A stretch of 36,315 bases of DNA from Leucobacter sp. Ag1 (GCF_000980875.1 NZ_LAYO01000077.1:1-36315); one strand, 5' to 3'. Positions 1-8,507 are shown, counted from the first letter of the stretch. Numbers and translations: made by a program. Notes: a model not told the origin generated them from the letters alone.

Positions 1-978
1 GCCGCGCTCGGGATCCGCGTGCGCCCGATCGCCGAGCTGGACGTCGTCGACGACGCGCTGATCGCGGGCGCGGCCGTCGTCGCGCGCGGCGCCGGCGCCC
101 AGCTCGACGGACGACGGCGCTCGGCGGAGCTCGCACGCGTGCTCTCCGAGCTGCGTCGGATCAAGGACGCGTGGGAGATCGCCGAGCTGCGCAGCGCGGT
201 CGCGAACACGATCGATGGCTTCGTCGAGGTGCGGCGCGAGATCCCGCGCGCGATCGAGCGCGGCGGGGAGCGCTGGCTGCAGGGCACCTTCGATCGCCAC
301 GCGCGCACGGTGGGGCAGGCGCCCGGCTACGCGACGATCGTGGGATCCGGCGCGCACGCGCCGATCCTGCACTGGGTGCGGGCCGACGGCGAGATCGATC
401 CGGAAGCGCTGCTGCTGCTCGACATGGGCGTGGAGAACCGCAGCGGCTACACGGCCGATGTGACCCGCACCGTACCGGCGAGCGGACGGTTCAGCGACGT
501 GCAGCGGCAGGTGCACGACCTCGTCGAGCGCTCGCACCGGGCGGGGCTCGCCGCGGTGCAGCCGGGCAAGCCCTGGGCGGACTTCCACGCGGCATCGATG
601 GAGGTGCTGGCGCAGGGCCTGTCGGACTGGGGCGTGCTCCCGGTGTCGGTCGACGAGGCGCTCTCGGAGACGGGGCAGCAGCACCGTCGGTTCATCGTGT
701 GCGGGGTGGGCCACCATCTCGGGCTCGACGTGCACGACTGCGACGCCTCGAGCTACGAGGCCTACCTGGGCGGCACGATCGAACCCGGCATGTCGCTCAC
801 GGTGGAGCCGGGCCTGTACTTCCACGCCTGGGACGAGACGATCCCGCCCGAGCTGCGGGGCATCGGCGTCCGGCTCGAGGACGATCTGATCGTCACCGAG
901 ACCGGCACGGAGGTGCTCAGCGACGGGCTCCCGATCGACGCCGCGGGGATCGAACGCTGGATGGCGGAGACGGCCTGA
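1..978 (+). CDS. Xaa-Pro aminopeptidase-like M24 metallopeptidase (5' truncated)
   Basis: The reading frame is open from base 1, so the N terminus lies outside the window; 325 residues are visible. It has the pita-bread M24 fold of a PepP-type aminopeptidase that removes N-terminal residues preceding proline. The five expected metal ligands are all seen: Asp in LLLLDMGVE, Asp in YTADVTRT, His in GVGHHLGLDVHD, Glu in TVEPGLYF and Glu in RLEDDL. The missing part should be a creatinase-type N domain. There is no signal peptide in the visible part, so it is probably cytosolic. A 182-base gap with a hairpin followed by five T separates it from rpsP, so it is likely a separate transcription unit. 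Family is certain; exact substrate is not. Confidence 0.88.
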   Translation, partial: AALGIRVRPIAELDVVDDALIAGAAVVARGAGAQLDGRRRSAELARVLSELRRIKDAWEIAELRSAVANTIDGFVEVRREIPRAIERGGERWLQGTFDRHARTVGQAPGYATIVGSGAHAPILHWVRADGEIDPEALLLLDMGVENRSGYTADVTRTVPASGRFSDVQRQVHDLVERSHRAGLAAVQPGKPWADFHAASMEVLAQGLSDWGVLPVSVDEALSETGQQHRRFIVCGVGHHLGLDVHDCDASSYEAYLGGTIEPGMSLTVEPGLYFHAWDETIPPELRGIGVRLEDDLIVTETGTEVLSDGLPIDAAGIERWMAETA

Positions 979-1017
979 TCCACCGCGGGTCCGAAAAATC
1001 CCTGATCCTGACAAAAA

Positions 1018-1046
1018 TTGCATTTCTGTCGGGATCGTGGCAGGAT
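1018..1046 (+). promoter_or_regulatory. candidate promoter of the rpsP operon
   Basis: TTGCAT (1018-1023) is followed after 17 bases by CAGGAT (1041-1046), a fair sigma-70-type pair in the gap before rpsP. Transcription would start near 1053, giving a leader of about 108 bases that includes the two hairpins described separately. The -10 box is poor, so this is tentative. Confidence 0.4.
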
Positions 1047-1079
1047 TGACGGGTTCGCGCGATCCGCGCGTCAGCTTCG

Positions 1080-1117
1080 CGCCGCGCCGGCCTCGCCGGT
1101 CGAGTCGCGGCGTTTTT
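1080..1117 (+). terminator. hairpin with T5 tail in the rpsP leader (terminator or attenuator)
   Basis: CGCCGCG (1080-1086) pairs perfectly with CGCGGCG (1106-1112). An inner CCGG/CCGG pair (1087-1090, 1096-1099) extends the stem across a bulge. TTTTT follows directly (1113-1117), making this one of the few classic intrinsic-terminator shapes in the window. It may end the upstream peptidase transcript. If rpsP transcription starts near 1053, it instead sits inside the leader and could attenuate the operon. Confidence 0.6.
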
Positions 1118-1122
1118 CATCA

Positions 1123-1139
1123 TCGGGCCGAGCGCCCGA
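1123..1139 (+). repeat. second hairpin in the rpsP leader
   Basis: TCGGGC (1123-1128) and GCCCGA (1134-1139) form a perfect 6-bp stem with a 5-base loop. It lies between the T5 hairpin and the rpsP ribosome binding site (GAAGGAG just before ATG 1161). Its position would suit a regulatory leader, but no partner protein is known. Confidence 0.4.
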
Positions 1140-1160
1140 ACTCATCACTGAAGGAGCATC

Positions 1161-1592
1161 ATGGCAGTCAAGATCCGCCTGAAGCGTCTCGGCAAGATCC
1201 GGGCCCCCTACTACCGCATCGTCGTCGCCGACTCGCGCACCAAGCGCGACGGTCGCGTCATCGAGGAGATCGGCAAGTACCACCCGACCGAGCACCCCTC
1301 GTTCATCGAGGTCAACTCGGATCGTGCGCAGTACTGGCTGAGCGTCGGCGCGCAGCCGACCGAGCAGGTCGCGGCCATCCTCAAGCTGAGCGGCGACTGG
1401 GGCAAGTTCACCGGCGAGGGCGAGACCGAGTCGAAGATTCTCGCTCCCGAGGCCAAGGTCGCCTTCGAGGCCGACTCGGCCAAGAAGCCGGTCCTGCGCC
1501 CCAAGGCTGAGAAGCCCGCTGCTCCCGCAGCCGAGGCCGCCGACGAGGCTCCCGCTGCCGACGAGGCCGCGGCTGAGACGGCAGAGGCCTAA
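1161..1592 (+). CDS. rpsP: 30S ribosomal protein S16
   Basis: Protein of 143 residues opening with [20 protein letters not shown], the S16 signature, with the [11 protein letters not shown] and [14 protein letters not shown] blocks following. S16 binds 16S rRNA and helps assemble the body of the small subunit. The bacterial core is about 80 residues; the extra C-terminal part ends in an Ala/Glu/Pro-rich acidic tail (about residues 115-143), as is common in actinobacteria. The ATG is preceded by a strong GAAGGAG. It is the first gene of rpsP-khpA-rimM-trmD, the usual ribosome-maturation operon, and its 3' end is two bases from khpA. Confidence 0.97.
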   Translation: MAVKIRLKRLGKIRAPYYRIVVADSRTKRDGRVIEEIGKYHPTEHPSFIEVNSDRAQYWLSVGAQPTEQVAAILKLSGDWGKFTGEGETESKILAPEAKVAFEADSAKKPVLRPKAEKPAAPAAEAADEAPAADEAAAETAEA

Positions 1593-1594
1593 GA

Positions 1595-1891
1595 ATGGCT
1601 GCCCCCGCGCTCGCCGAAGCACTCGAACACCTGGTCAAGGGGATCGTCGATCACCCCGAGCAGGTGCGCGTCGATGCGCGCGAGACTCCGCGGGGTGAGC
1701 TGCTCGAGGTGCGCGTGAACCCGCGCGACCTGGGCCGCGTCATCGGACGCGGTGGTCGCACGGCGCAGTCGCTGCGCACCGTGATCGGCTCGCTGGCCGA
1801 CGGTCATCGGGTTCGCGTCGACGTGGTCGACACCGATGCCGAGGGCGGATCCGACACGTCGGACGCCCCGAACGTCGAGGCTCGCGCGTGA
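1595..1891 (+). CDS. khpA: KH-domain RNA-binding protein KhpA
   Basis: Protein of 98 residues with a single KH domain; the RNA-binding GxxG loop is seen as GRGG in [15 protein letters not shown] (about residues 49-63). This family (YlqC/DUF2109-type, KhpA) binds RNA, often as a heterodimer with KhpB/Jag, and affects cell-wall growth in Gram-positive bacteria. Its position directly after rpsP and before rimM is the conserved actinobacterial and firmicute order. It starts two bases after the rpsP stop and its stop overlaps the rimM GTG start by four bases, so translation is coupled. Confidence 0.93.
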   Translation: MAAPALAEALEHLVKGIVDHPEQVRVDARETPRGELLEVRVNPRDLGRVIGRGGRTAQSLRTVIGSLADGHRVRVDVVDTDAEGGSDTSDAPNVEARA

Positions 1892-2562
1892 GCGCAGCAT
1901 CAGGCCGCGCGAAGGCTCCCCGACCCGCTCAGGGTGCGGGGAGCCTCCGCGTTGGTCGGCTCACCAAGCCCCACGGGCTCAAGGGCGGCGTCAAGGTCGA
2001 GCTCTACACCGACAACCCCGAGCTGCGCTTCGTGCCGGGCGCCGTGTTCCAGCTGCAGGTCCCCGAGGACTCGCAGTGGTTCGGCCGCACGCTCACGCTG
2101 CGCGAGCTCCGCTGGTTCAACGAGACGCCCGTCGCCTTCTTCGAAGAGCTGCCGGATCGCACCGCGGTCGAGAGCGGCGTTCGTGCGATCCTCTGGATCG
2201 ACGAGGACGCCGTCGCGGCCGGCGCCGAGGAGAACGCCTGGTACGACCACCAGCTCGTCGGCCTCTCGGTGCGTCGCGAGGACCCCGAGCTCGGCACCGT
2301 CGAGCTGGGCACCGTCGCCGAGGTGCAGCACTTCCCGGCGCAGGACCTGCTGTCGGTGCACACGCCCGGCGGCACCGTGCTCGTCCCGTTCGTCGAGGCG
2401 ATCGTGCCGAGCGTCGATCCCGAGGCCGGCGTCGTCATCGTGACCCCGCCGCCCGGACTCTTCGACGAGAGTGCGGCGATCGAGGCCGGCGGACCCGCTT
2501 CGGGCGGTTCCGCGAACGCCGACGAGTCGCCCGCCGAGGGGGAGTCGGGGCCGACCGCATGA
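1888..2562 (+). CDS. rimM: 16S rRNA processing protein RimM
   Basis: Protein of 224 residues. It carries the N-terminal RimM beta-barrel ([19 protein letters not shown], about residues 20-38) and a PRC-barrel C domain ([13 protein letters not shown] and [17 protein letters not shown]). RimM binds free 30S subunits through S19 and helps mature the 16S 3' end. The GTG start overlaps the khpA stop as GTGA, and its own stop overlaps the trmD start as ATGA. The Ala/Gly/Ser-rich tail after about residue 195 is a low-complexity extension beyond the usual 170-180 residue protein. Confidence 0.95.
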   Translation: MSAASGRAKAPRPAQGAGSLRVGRLTKPHGLKGGVKVELYTDNPELRFVPGAVFQLQVPEDSQWFGRTLTLRELRWFNETPVAFFEELPDRTAVESGVRAILWIDEDAVAAGAEENAWYDHQLVGLSVRREDPELGTVELGTVAEVQHFPAQDLLSVHTPGGTVLVPFVEAIVPSVDPEAGVVIVTPPPGLFDESAAIEAGGPASGGSANADESPAEGESGPTA

Positions 2563-3305
2563 GGATCGACGTCGTCTCGATCTTCCCCGGCTACTTCGAT
2601 GCGCTCGAGCTCTCGCTGCTCGGCAAGGCCAAGAGCCGCGGGCTCATCGACCTGCGCGTGCACGACCTGCGCGAGGCCGCGCACGACAAGCACCGCACCG
2701 TCGACGACACTCCCGCGGGCGGCGGAGCCGGCATGGTCATGAAGCCGGAGCCGTGGGGCGAGATGCTCGACGGGATCCTGGCGGATTCGGCCTCCGGCTC
2801 GGCGGGCTCGGAGTCCGTGCCCGACGGCGGCGCGGAGCCGCTCATCATCTTCCCGTCGCCCGCCGGCGACGTGTTCACGCAGCGCATGGCGCGCGAGCTC
2901 GCGGAAGAACGCCACCTGGTGTTCGGCTGCGGCCGCTACGAGGGCATCGACCAGCGCGTCTTCGACGAGTACGCCGAGCGCGGGCGCGTGCGCCTCGTGA
3001 GCATCGGCGACTACGTGCTGAACGGCGGCGAGGTCGCGACGATCGCGATGATCGAGGCGATCGGCCGCCTGCTGCCCGGCGTCGTGGGCAATCCCGAGAG
3101 CCTGGTCGAGGAATCCCACGAGGAGGACGGCCTGCTCGAGTACCCGAGCTACACGAAGCCCGCCGAGTGGCGAGGCCGCGAGGTGCCGCCCGTGCTGTTG
3201 AGCGGCAACCACGCCGCCGTCGAGCGTTGGCGCCGCGAGCAGCGCATCGAGCGCACCCGCCGCGTGCGCCCCGAGCTCCTTCCCGAGGAGCTGCGCGAGG
3301 CGTAG
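2559..3305 (+). CDS. trmD: tRNA (guanine-N1)-methyltransferase TrmD
   Basis: Protein of 248 residues, a SPOUT-class methyltransferase that makes m1G37 in tRNAs reading CCN, CUN and CGG codons and prevents +1 frameshifting. It begins [13 protein letters not shown]. The trefoil-knot SAM site is visible as [13 protein letters not shown] and [13 protein letters not shown], and [17 protein letters not shown] is the conserved N-terminal block. There is a short Ser/Gly/Ala-rich insertion around residues 72-86. The ATG overlaps the rimM stop. It is the last gene of the rpsP operon and converges on rqlH, 73 bases from that gene's stop. Confidence 0.97.
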   Translation: MRIDVVSIFPGYFDALELSLLGKAKSRGLIDLRVHDLREAAHDKHRTVDDTPAGGGAGMVMKPEPWGEMLDGILADSASGSAGSESVPDGGAEPLIIFPSPAGDVFTQRMARELAEERHLVFGCGRYEGIDQRVFDEYAERGRVRLVSIGDYVLNGGEVATIAMIEAIGRLLPGVVGNPESLVEESHEEDGLLEYPSYTKPAEWRGREVPPVLLSGNHAAVERWRREQRIERTRRVRPELLPEELREA

Positions 3306-3378
3306 CCCGCGTGCTCCGCGCGGAATCGTTCCCGCCGCTGCGGCCCTCGCGCGACCGCGGTGCTGCCGCTGCCCGCTC

Positions 3379-5499
3379 CTAGCCGACCGAGGCGAGCGCG
3401 AACGGGAGGACCGCAGGGGCGCCCGCCGCGCGGAGCAGCCGGGCGCCCACCGTGATGGTCCAGCGGCTGTCGATGAGGTCGTCGACGAGGAGCAGCGGGC
3501 CTGGCGCCTGCGCGACCGTCTGCGCGAGTTCGGGGGAGACGTCGAAGCGGTTCCAGACCGAGGCCAGACGGAACGCGCTGTTGCCGCCCGGGCCCGTGAC
3601 CGGGATCGAGGGGTCGACGCCGAGCTCGCCGAGGAACGGCAGCCGACCGCGTTCGGCGATCGCCGCGGCGGTGCTCGAGACCAGCTGTGGTCGTCCCAGC
3701 GACGGCATCGCGACGACGCCGACGGGGCGCTGCTGCCACGGCCAGTCGCGGAGCGCGGTGAGCGCGCCGCTCAGCAGACGTTCGTCGATGGGACGGTCGA
3801 CCGCGCCCGCGGCGAAGACCTCGCGCAGGGCACCGCCCCACCCGAGGTCGGTGAGCCGTGCGATGGTGCGGCCCGGCTCGGGACGCTCCTCGACGGCGAT
3901 GCGTCCGCGCACCGGCAGCCCGCGTCGGTCGGCACCCGTGGGCCACTGCCCGCGCGGTTCGACCGGGACGCCGACGAGCGCGAGCCGGCCGGACGCCTGC
4001 TCGGCGGCGGCGCTCGGCACATCGCTCGGGTACCAGGCGCCGGCGCAGACATCGCAGCGGCCGCACTGCGCGGCGTTCGGGTCGTCGAGGTCGCGCTGCA
4101 GCAGCTCCATGCGGCAGACCGCGCCGCGTTCGTACTCGAGCATCGAACGCTGCTCGTCCTCGCGTGCGGCCGCGATGCGGGCGTAGCGCTCGGCGTCGTA
4201 GTGCCACGGCGCGCCCGTCGCGATCCAGCCGCCGGACACCCGGCGCACGGCGCCGTCGACGTCGAGCACCTTGAGCAGCAGTTCGAGCTGGGTGCGGCGG
4301 ATGTCGACGCGGGCCTCGAGGGCGGGCGTCGAGAGCGGTTCGTCGCCGAGCGCGGCGATGACCGCGGTCGCGCGTTCCGGATCGGGCATGGACGCCGTGG
4401 CGAAGTAGCGCCAGATCTCGGTGTCCTCCGTGCCGGGCAGGAGCAGCACGTCGGCGTGGTCGGTGGCGCGGCCCGCGCGGCCGACCTGCTGGTAGTACGC
4501 GACGGGGGAGGAGGGCGCCCCCAGGTGCACGACGAAGCCGAGGTCGGGCTTGTCGAAGCCCATGCCGAGCGCGCTGGTGGCGATGAGCGCCTTCACCTCG
4601 TTGCGCTTGAGCGCGGTTTCGAGCTGCGCGCGCTCCTCGGGGTCGGTGCGGCCGGTGTAGGCGGCGACCGCGTGGCCCGCGTCGCGCAGCAGCTGCGCGG
4701 TGTCTTCGGCGGCCGAGACGGTGAGCGCGTAGACGATGCCGCTGCCCGGCAGCTCGGAGAGGTGCGCGACGAGCCACGCGAGCCGCTCGCGCGAGGAGGG
4801 GAGCCGGAGGCAACCGAGCCGGAGCGATGCGCGCGCCAGGGAGCCGCGCAGCGTGAGCACGTCGTCGCCGAGCTGCTCGACGACGTCGGCGACCACGCGG
4901 GCGTTCGCGGTGGCGGTGGTGGCGAGCACGGGAACGCTGCGGTCGAGCTCGGCCAGCAGGGCGGCGATGCGGCGGTAGTCGGGGCGGAAGTCGTGCCCCC
5001 AGTCCGAGATGCAGTGCGCCTCGTCGATGACCATCAGGCCCATGCGCGCGAGCAGCGCGGGCAGCTGCTGCTCGCGGAACCGCGGGTTGTTGAGGCGCTC
5101 GGGCGAGACGAGCAGCACGTCGAGCTCGTCGGCCGCGAGCTTCGCCTCGATCTCGCTCCACTCGTCGGCCGTGGCCGAGTTGATCGCGGCCGCGCGCACG
5201 CCCGCACGCTCGGCCGCGGAGACCTGGTCGCGCATGAGCGCGAGCAGCGGCGAGACGAGCAGGGTCGGGCCTGCGCCGCGCGCCCGCAGCAGCGCGGTGG
5301 CGACAAAGTAGACCGCGGACTTGCCCCAGCCGGTGCGCTGCACCACGAGCGCGCGCCGGTGCTCGTCGACGAGCGCGCTGATGGCCTCGAACTGGCCGTC
5401 GTGGAAGACCGCGTCGGGGCGGCCGGTGAGCCGCCGGAGCAGCGCGAGGGCCTCGTCGTGCGTGGACGCGGCGGTGGTGCTCTGCAGTTCGGGGCTCAT
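3379..5499 (-). CDS. rqlH: RecQ-like DNA helicase RqlH with C-terminal phosphoribosyltransferase-like domain
   Basis: Protein of 706 residues. RecQ motifs in order: Walker A GWGKS (57-61), Walker B DEAH (159-162) within DEAHCISDWGHDFRPDYR, TTATAN (194-199), and the arginine-finger motif QVGRAGR (338-344). A zinc site C462-x16-C479-x2-C482-x2-C485 has RecQ spacing. There is no HRDC domain; the C-terminal 200 residues end in a ComF/PRTase-like segment with VDDLIDSRWT (672-681). This matches mycobacterial RqlH, an ATP-dependent 3'-5' helicase of about 690 residues. The PRPP-loop Gly-x-Thr is replaced by SRWT, so catalysis as a transferase is doubtful. It sits on the opposite strand between trmD and rplS, splitting a normally neighbouring pair. 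Confidence 0.88.
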   Translation of the reverse strand: MSPELQSTTAASTHDEALALLRRLTGRPDAVFHDGQFEAISALVDEHRRALVVQRTGWGKSAVYFVATALLRARGAGPTLLVSPLLALMRDQVSAAERAGVRAAAINSATADEWSEIEAKLAADELDVLLVSPERLNNPRFREQQLPALLARMGLMVIDEAHCISDWGHDFRPDYRRIAALLAELDRSVPVLATTATANARVVADVVEQLGDDVLTLRGSLARASLRLGCLRLPSSRERLAWLVAHLSELPGSGIVYALTVSAAEDTAQLLRDAGHAVAAYTGRTDPEERAQLETALKRNEVKALIATSALGMGFDKPDLGFVVHLGAPSSPVAYYQQVGRAGRATDHADVLLLPGTEDTEIWRYFATASMPDPERATAVIAALGDEPLSTPALEARVDIRRTQLELLLKVLDVDGAVRRVSGGWIATGAPWHYDAERYARIAAAREDEQRSMLEYERGAVCRMELLQRDLDDPNAAQCGRCDVCAGAWYPSDVPSAAAEQASGRLALVGVPVEPRGQWPTGADRRGLPVRGRIAVEERPEPGRTIARLTDLGWGGALREVFAAGAVDRPIDERLLSGALTALRDWPWQQRPVGVVAMPSLGRPQLVSSTAAAIAERGRLPFLGELGVDPSIPVTGPGGNSAFRLASVWNRFDVSPELAQTVAQAPGPLLLVDDLIDSRWTITVGARLLRAAGAPAVLPFALASVG

Positions 5500-5613
5500 G
5501 CCTCGATCATGTCAGCCGCCGCCGACATTGGCCCCAGATCACGCGCATGCGCGCTCGAACCCGGGAGCCCGGGCGGGTCGGGGAGCCGGACGGAGACCCG
5601 AAGCTCGCAACCG

Positions 5614-5643
5614 GCGACACCGCCCCCGGATCTGTGGCATAAT
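5614..5643 (+). promoter_or_regulatory. candidate rplS promoter
   Basis: CATAAT (5638-5643) is a near-consensus -10 box, with GCGACA (5614-5619) 18 bases upstream as a weak -35. Transcription would start around 5650, giving a leader of about 115 bases for rplS. The box stands out as AT-rich in an otherwise GC-rich gap between the divergent rqlH and rplS. Confidence 0.6.
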
Positions 5644-5655
5644 AGATCCTCGTGC

Positions 5656-5752
5656 CACGGTGCGGTACTGCCGCAAGGGTCCGCACACACCGTGCAGCAC
5701 TCATCATCTTTTCAAATCTTCAGAATCCGCGCCCCGACTTGCGGCGGCCGCA
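5656..5752 (+). promoter_or_regulatory. structured 5' leader of rplS (candidate L19 leader)
   Basis: CACGGTG (5656-5662) pairs with CACCGTG (5688-5694), and the overlapping TGCGG (5661-5665) with CCGCA (5681-5685), giving a bulged stem right after the predicted transcription start. A second small hairpin, TGCGG-CGG-CCGCA (5740-5752), lies just before the GAGAGAGA ribosome binding site. Autoregulatory L19 leaders are known in other phyla; membership in such a family is inferred only from position and pairing. Confidence 0.45.
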
Positions 5753-5765
5753 GAGAGAGACCATC

Positions 5766-6113
5766 ATGCAGAAGCTCGATCACGTCGATGCCGCGTCGCT
5801 CCGGAGCGACATCCCCGAGTTCCGCGCCGGCGACACCGTCAAGGTGCACGTCAACATCGTCGAGGGCAACCGCTCGCGTGTCCAGGTGTTCCAGGGCATC
5901 GTGATCTCCCGCCACGGCGAGGGCGTCCGCGAGACCTTCACCGTCCGCAAGATCAGCTTCCAGGTGGGCGTGGAGCGCAAGTTCCCCGTGCACTCGCCCG
6001 CGATCGACAAGATCGAGGTCGTCACCCGCGGTGACGTCCGTCGTGCGAAGCTCTACTACCTGCGCGGCCTCACCGGCAAGAAGGCCAAGGTCAAGGAGAA
6101 GCGCGACTTCTAA
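5766..6113 (+). CDS. rplS: 50S ribosomal protein L19
   Basis: Protein of 115 residues, the usual L19 length. Signature blocks seen are [59 protein letters not shown] and the C-terminal [21 protein letters not shown]19 lies at the 30S-50S interface and contributes to inter-subunit bridges. The ATG at 5766 follows a GAGAGAGA purine run. It has its own promoter and leader, as it is cut off from trmD by the oppositely oriented rqlH. Downstream come two GC-rich hairpins and lepB. Confidence 0.98.
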   Translation: MQKLDHVDAASLRSDIPEFRAGDTVKVHVNIVEGNRSRVQVFQGIVISRHGEGVRETFTVRKISFQVGVERKFPVHSPAIDKIEVVTRGDVRRAKLYYLRGLTGKKAKVKEKRDF

Positions 6114-6124
6114 GCCGCGACTCC

Positions 6125-6187
6125 GTCGGGCGCGCGCCGCGCCCGACACCCCGCTCACAGGCTCCCTCCGGCAACGGATGGGAGCCT
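6125..6187 (+). terminator. tandem hairpins after rplS
   Basis: GTCGGGCGCG (6125-6134) pairs perfectly with CGCGCCCGAC (6138-6147) around a CGC loop: a 10-bp stem starting 12 bases after the rplS stop. A second stem, AGGCTCCC (6159-6166) with GGGAGCCT (6180-6187), follows. Neither has a T run, as is common for actinobacterial terminators. They probably reduce read-through into lepB. Confidence 0.65.
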
Positions 6188-6250
6188 GTAGTGTCTGTGC
6201 CAGAACCGTGCACGCATCCCGATCCACACCGACCTCCGGAGCCGCCTGAC

Positions 6251-6988
6251 ATGAGCGAAGCCGCCATCCACGACGCACCGCCCGCGAAGCAGCGGCGGGG
6301 CGGACTCCTTGGCTTCCTGCGAGACCTCGTGATCATCCTGCTGGTCGCGTTCCTCATCTCGTTCCTGCTCAAGACCTTCCTGGTCCGCAGCTTCTACATC
6401 CCCTCCGGGTCGATGATGCACACCCTCGAGATCAACGACCGCGTACTCGTCAACCAGTTGGTGCCGAACGTGGTGCCGCTGAAGCGCGGCGACGTGGTGG
6501 TGTTCAAGGATCCGGGCGGGTGGCTCACCCCGACCGGGGCGAAGGATCCGACCCCGTTCGAGCAGGTGCTGCAGACCGTCGGCCTCGCGGCCGACACGAG
6601 CGACCAGTACCTGGTGAAGCGCGTCATCGGCATCGGCGGCGACACGGTGAAGTGCTGCGACGCCAACGGGCTCGTCACCATCAACGGGGTGCCGATCAAG
6701 GAGCCCTACGTGTTCCTGAGCGACGGCAACACCCGAGCCTCGGGCATGGACTTCGAGACCACGGTGCCCGAGGGATCCATCTGGGTGATGGGCGACAACC
6801 GCTACGGCAGCCGGGATTCCCGCTACCACCAGGAGGACCCGGGCAAGGGCTTCGTGAAGGAGAGCGAGGTCGTCGGCCGCGCGTTCGTGCTGAACTGGCC
6901 GCTGAACCGCTTCGCCTGGCTGGGGGACTACCCCGACACCTTCGCCGGTGTCGTCGCCGAGACCGAACGCCAGAAGCAGAAGCAGTAG
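6251..6988 (+). CDS. lepB: type I signal peptidase
   Basis: Protein of 245 residues from ATG 6251, which has CCGGAG about nine bases upstream. An in-frame GTG at 6191 would add 20 residues, but its apparent ribosome binding site is an arm of the preceding terminator. One N-terminal membrane helix (about residues 24-42) is followed by the catalytic Ser54 in YIPSGSMMHTL and general base Lys123 in YLVKRVIGIGGD; the GDNRYGSRDSR box is present. The usual Pro of SGSMxPT is His here. The enzyme cleaves signal peptides of secreted proteins outside the membrane; the excalibur protein and the wall-anchored ParB-like protein in this window are plausible clients. rnhB follows three bases later. Confidence 0.94.
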   Translation: MSEAAIHDAPPAKQRRGGLLGFLRDLVIILLVAFLISFLLKTFLVRSFYIPSGSMMHTLEINDRVLVNQLVPNVVPLKRGDVVVFKDPGGWLTPTGAKDPTPFEQVLQTVGLAADTSDQYLVKRVIGIGGDTVKCCDANGLVTINGVPIKEPYVFLSDGNTRASGMDFETTVPEGSIWVMGDNRYGSRDSRYHQEDPGKGFVKESEVVGRAFVLNWPLNRFAWLGDYPDTFAGVVAETERQKQKQ

Positions 6989-6991
6989 TCG

Positions 6992-7633
6992 GTGGCCGGG
7001 GTCTCGAAGGATCCGACCCTCGAGCTCGAGCGCGAGTGGTTCGCCGCGGGCGCGCGGCTCGTGATCGGCATCGACGAGGTCGGTCGCGGCGCGATCGCCG
7101 GTCCGGTCGCGGTCGGCGTGCACGCGGTCCGCGCGGGCACCGGGAGCTTTCCCGAGGGGCTCCGGGACTCCAAGCTGATCAGCGAGAAGAAGCGTGAGGC
7201 GATCGCCGCCGGGATCGACGACTTCGGTCCCGGAGCCGTCGGCTTTTCGACCGCTCTCGAGATCGACGAGCACGGCATCACTGCGATGCTCGGCGCCGCC
7301 GCGCGACGGGCGCTGCTCGCACTGCACGAGAGCGGCATCGACGTCACGGACGCGGTGATCCTGCTCGACGGCTCGCACGACTGGCTGACTCCGGCGCTGC
7401 GCGCGCCCCTCGACGTCCGCACCCGCGTGGGCGCCGACCGGGACTGCGCCTCGGTATCGGCCGCGTCCGTGCGGGCGAAGGTCGCGCGGGACGCGCTGAT
7501 GCTGGAGGCGCACGAGGCGCATCCGCACTACGCCTGGGCCTCCAACAAGGGCTACGGAGCGAAGGCGCACTACGAGGGCATCGCCGCCCACGGCCTCACC
7601 GAGCTGCACCGGGCGAGCTGGATCAAGCGCTGA
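6992..7633 (+). CDS. rnhB: ribonuclease HII
   Basis: Protein of 213 residues starting with GTG three bases after the lepB stop. RNase HII cuts the RNA strand of RNA-DNA hybrids and removes ribonucleotides misincorporated in DNA. Active-site acidic residues are seen as Asp28-Glu29 in GIDEVGRGAIAGPV, with further Asp residues in ILLDGSHDW and ADRDCASVSAASVRAKVARD. It forms a tight pair with lepB. The small DUF2469 gene that often follows rnhB in actinobacteria is absent; murI follows after 40 bases. Confidence 0.96.
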   Translation: MAGVSKDPTLELEREWFAAGARLVIGIDEVGRGAIAGPVAVGVHAVRAGTGSFPEGLRDSKLISEKKREAIAAGIDDFGPGAVGFSTALEIDEHGITAMLGAAARRALLALHESGIDVTDAVILLDGSHDWLTPALRAPLDVRTRVGADRDCASVSAASVRAKVARDALMLEAHEAHPHYAWASNKGYGAKAHYEGIAAHGLTELHRASWIKR

Positions 7634-7661
7634 GCCCCAGCACCCCGTGCACCCCGCGCGG

Positions 7662-7673
7662 TAGGCTGGATCC
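7662..7673 (+). promoter_or_regulatory. -10 box for a leaderless murI transcript
   Basis: TAGGCT (7662-7667) ends six bases before the GTG start at 7674, so transcription should begin at or next to the start codon. No ribosome binding site fits in between. No clear -35 box is visible. Confidence 0.5.
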
Positions 7674-8507
7674 GTGACTTCCGTGCTGCAGAACGACGCT
7701 CCCATCGGCGTGTTCGACTCGGGCGTCGGCGGGCTCACCGTCGCGCGGGCGATCCGCGACCAGCTGCCGAACGAGTCGATGATCTACGTGGGCGATACGG
7801 CGAACACACCGTACGGCCCGCGTCCCATCGCCGAGGTGCGCAGGTTCTCGCTCGAGATCCTCGACGACCTCGTCGCGCAGGGTGTGAAGATGCTCGTGAT
7901 CGCCTGCAACACCGCGAGCGCGGCCATGCTGCGCGACGCGCACGAGCGCTACGACGTCCCGGTGGTCGAGGTGATCGGGCCGACGGTGCGCAGCGCCGTC
8001 TCCATCACCCGAAACGGCCGGGTCGGCCTCATCGGAACGCAGGGCACCATCCAGTCCCGCGTGTACGACGACCTGTTCAGCATGCGCCCAGATATCGAGC
8101 TGACGGGGCAGGCGTGCCCCGAGTTCGTCCCGCTGGTCGAGGCCGGCCGCACGAGCGGGCCCGAGGTGCTCGAAGTGGCGGAGCGCTACCTCGCCCCGCT
8201 GCTCGAGCGCGAGATCGACACGCTCGTGCTGGGGTGCACGCACTACCCGTTCCTCCGCGGTGCGATCCGCCAGGTCGTGGGGCCCGATGTCGCCCTCGTC
8301 TCGAGCGACGTCGAGACCGCGGCGGAGGTGTACCGCACGCTGACCGATCGCGGTCTGCTCCGCGCGGAGGACGCGGGCGAGCCGCTCGTCCGCTACGAGG
8401 CCACCGGCGCCGATACGGCCGGCTTCGTCGAGCTGGCGCGCCGCATGATCGGGATCGGCATCGACGCCGTCGACCGCATGCCCACGGGCGCGATCCGCCT
8501 GCCCTAG
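7674..8507 (+). CDS. murI: glutamate racemase
   Basis: Protein of 277 residues that interconverts L- and D-glutamate for peptidoglycan. It has the two catalytic cysteines of a cofactor-independent racemase: Cys78 in [11 protein letters not shown] and Cys188 in [11 protein letters not shown]. The substrate-binding Asp15-Ser16 is in [13 protein letters not shown], and [12 protein letters not shown] is conserved too. The GTG start lies six bases after a TAGGCT box, suggesting leaderless translation. It heads murI-rph-rdgB, a common actinobacterial order, but with a 128-base gap before rph. Confidence 0.96.
   Translation: MTSVLQNDAPIGVFDSGVGGLTVARAIRDQLPNESMIYVGDTANTPYGPRPIAEVRRFSLEILDDLVAQGVKMLVIACNTASAAMLRDAHERYDVPVVEVIGPTVRSAVSITRNGRVGLIGTQGTIQSRVYDDLFSMRPDIELTGQACPEFVPLVEAGRTSGPEVLEVAERYLAPLLEREIDTLVLGCTHYPFLRGAIRQVVGPDVALVSSDVETAAEVYRTLTDRGLLRAEDAGEPLVRYEATGADTAGFVELARRMIGIGIDAVDRMPTGAIRLP

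Noticed and set aside
2471..3382. 303-codon plus-strand frame overlapping trmD
   Set aside because: Arg-rich shadow of trmD in another frame with no conserved motif.
6191..6250. In-frame GTG start for lepB 20 residues upstream
   Set aside because: Its GGGAG ribosome binding site is part of the terminator stem after rplS, and the added residues have no family similarity; ATG 6251 has its own CCGGAG.
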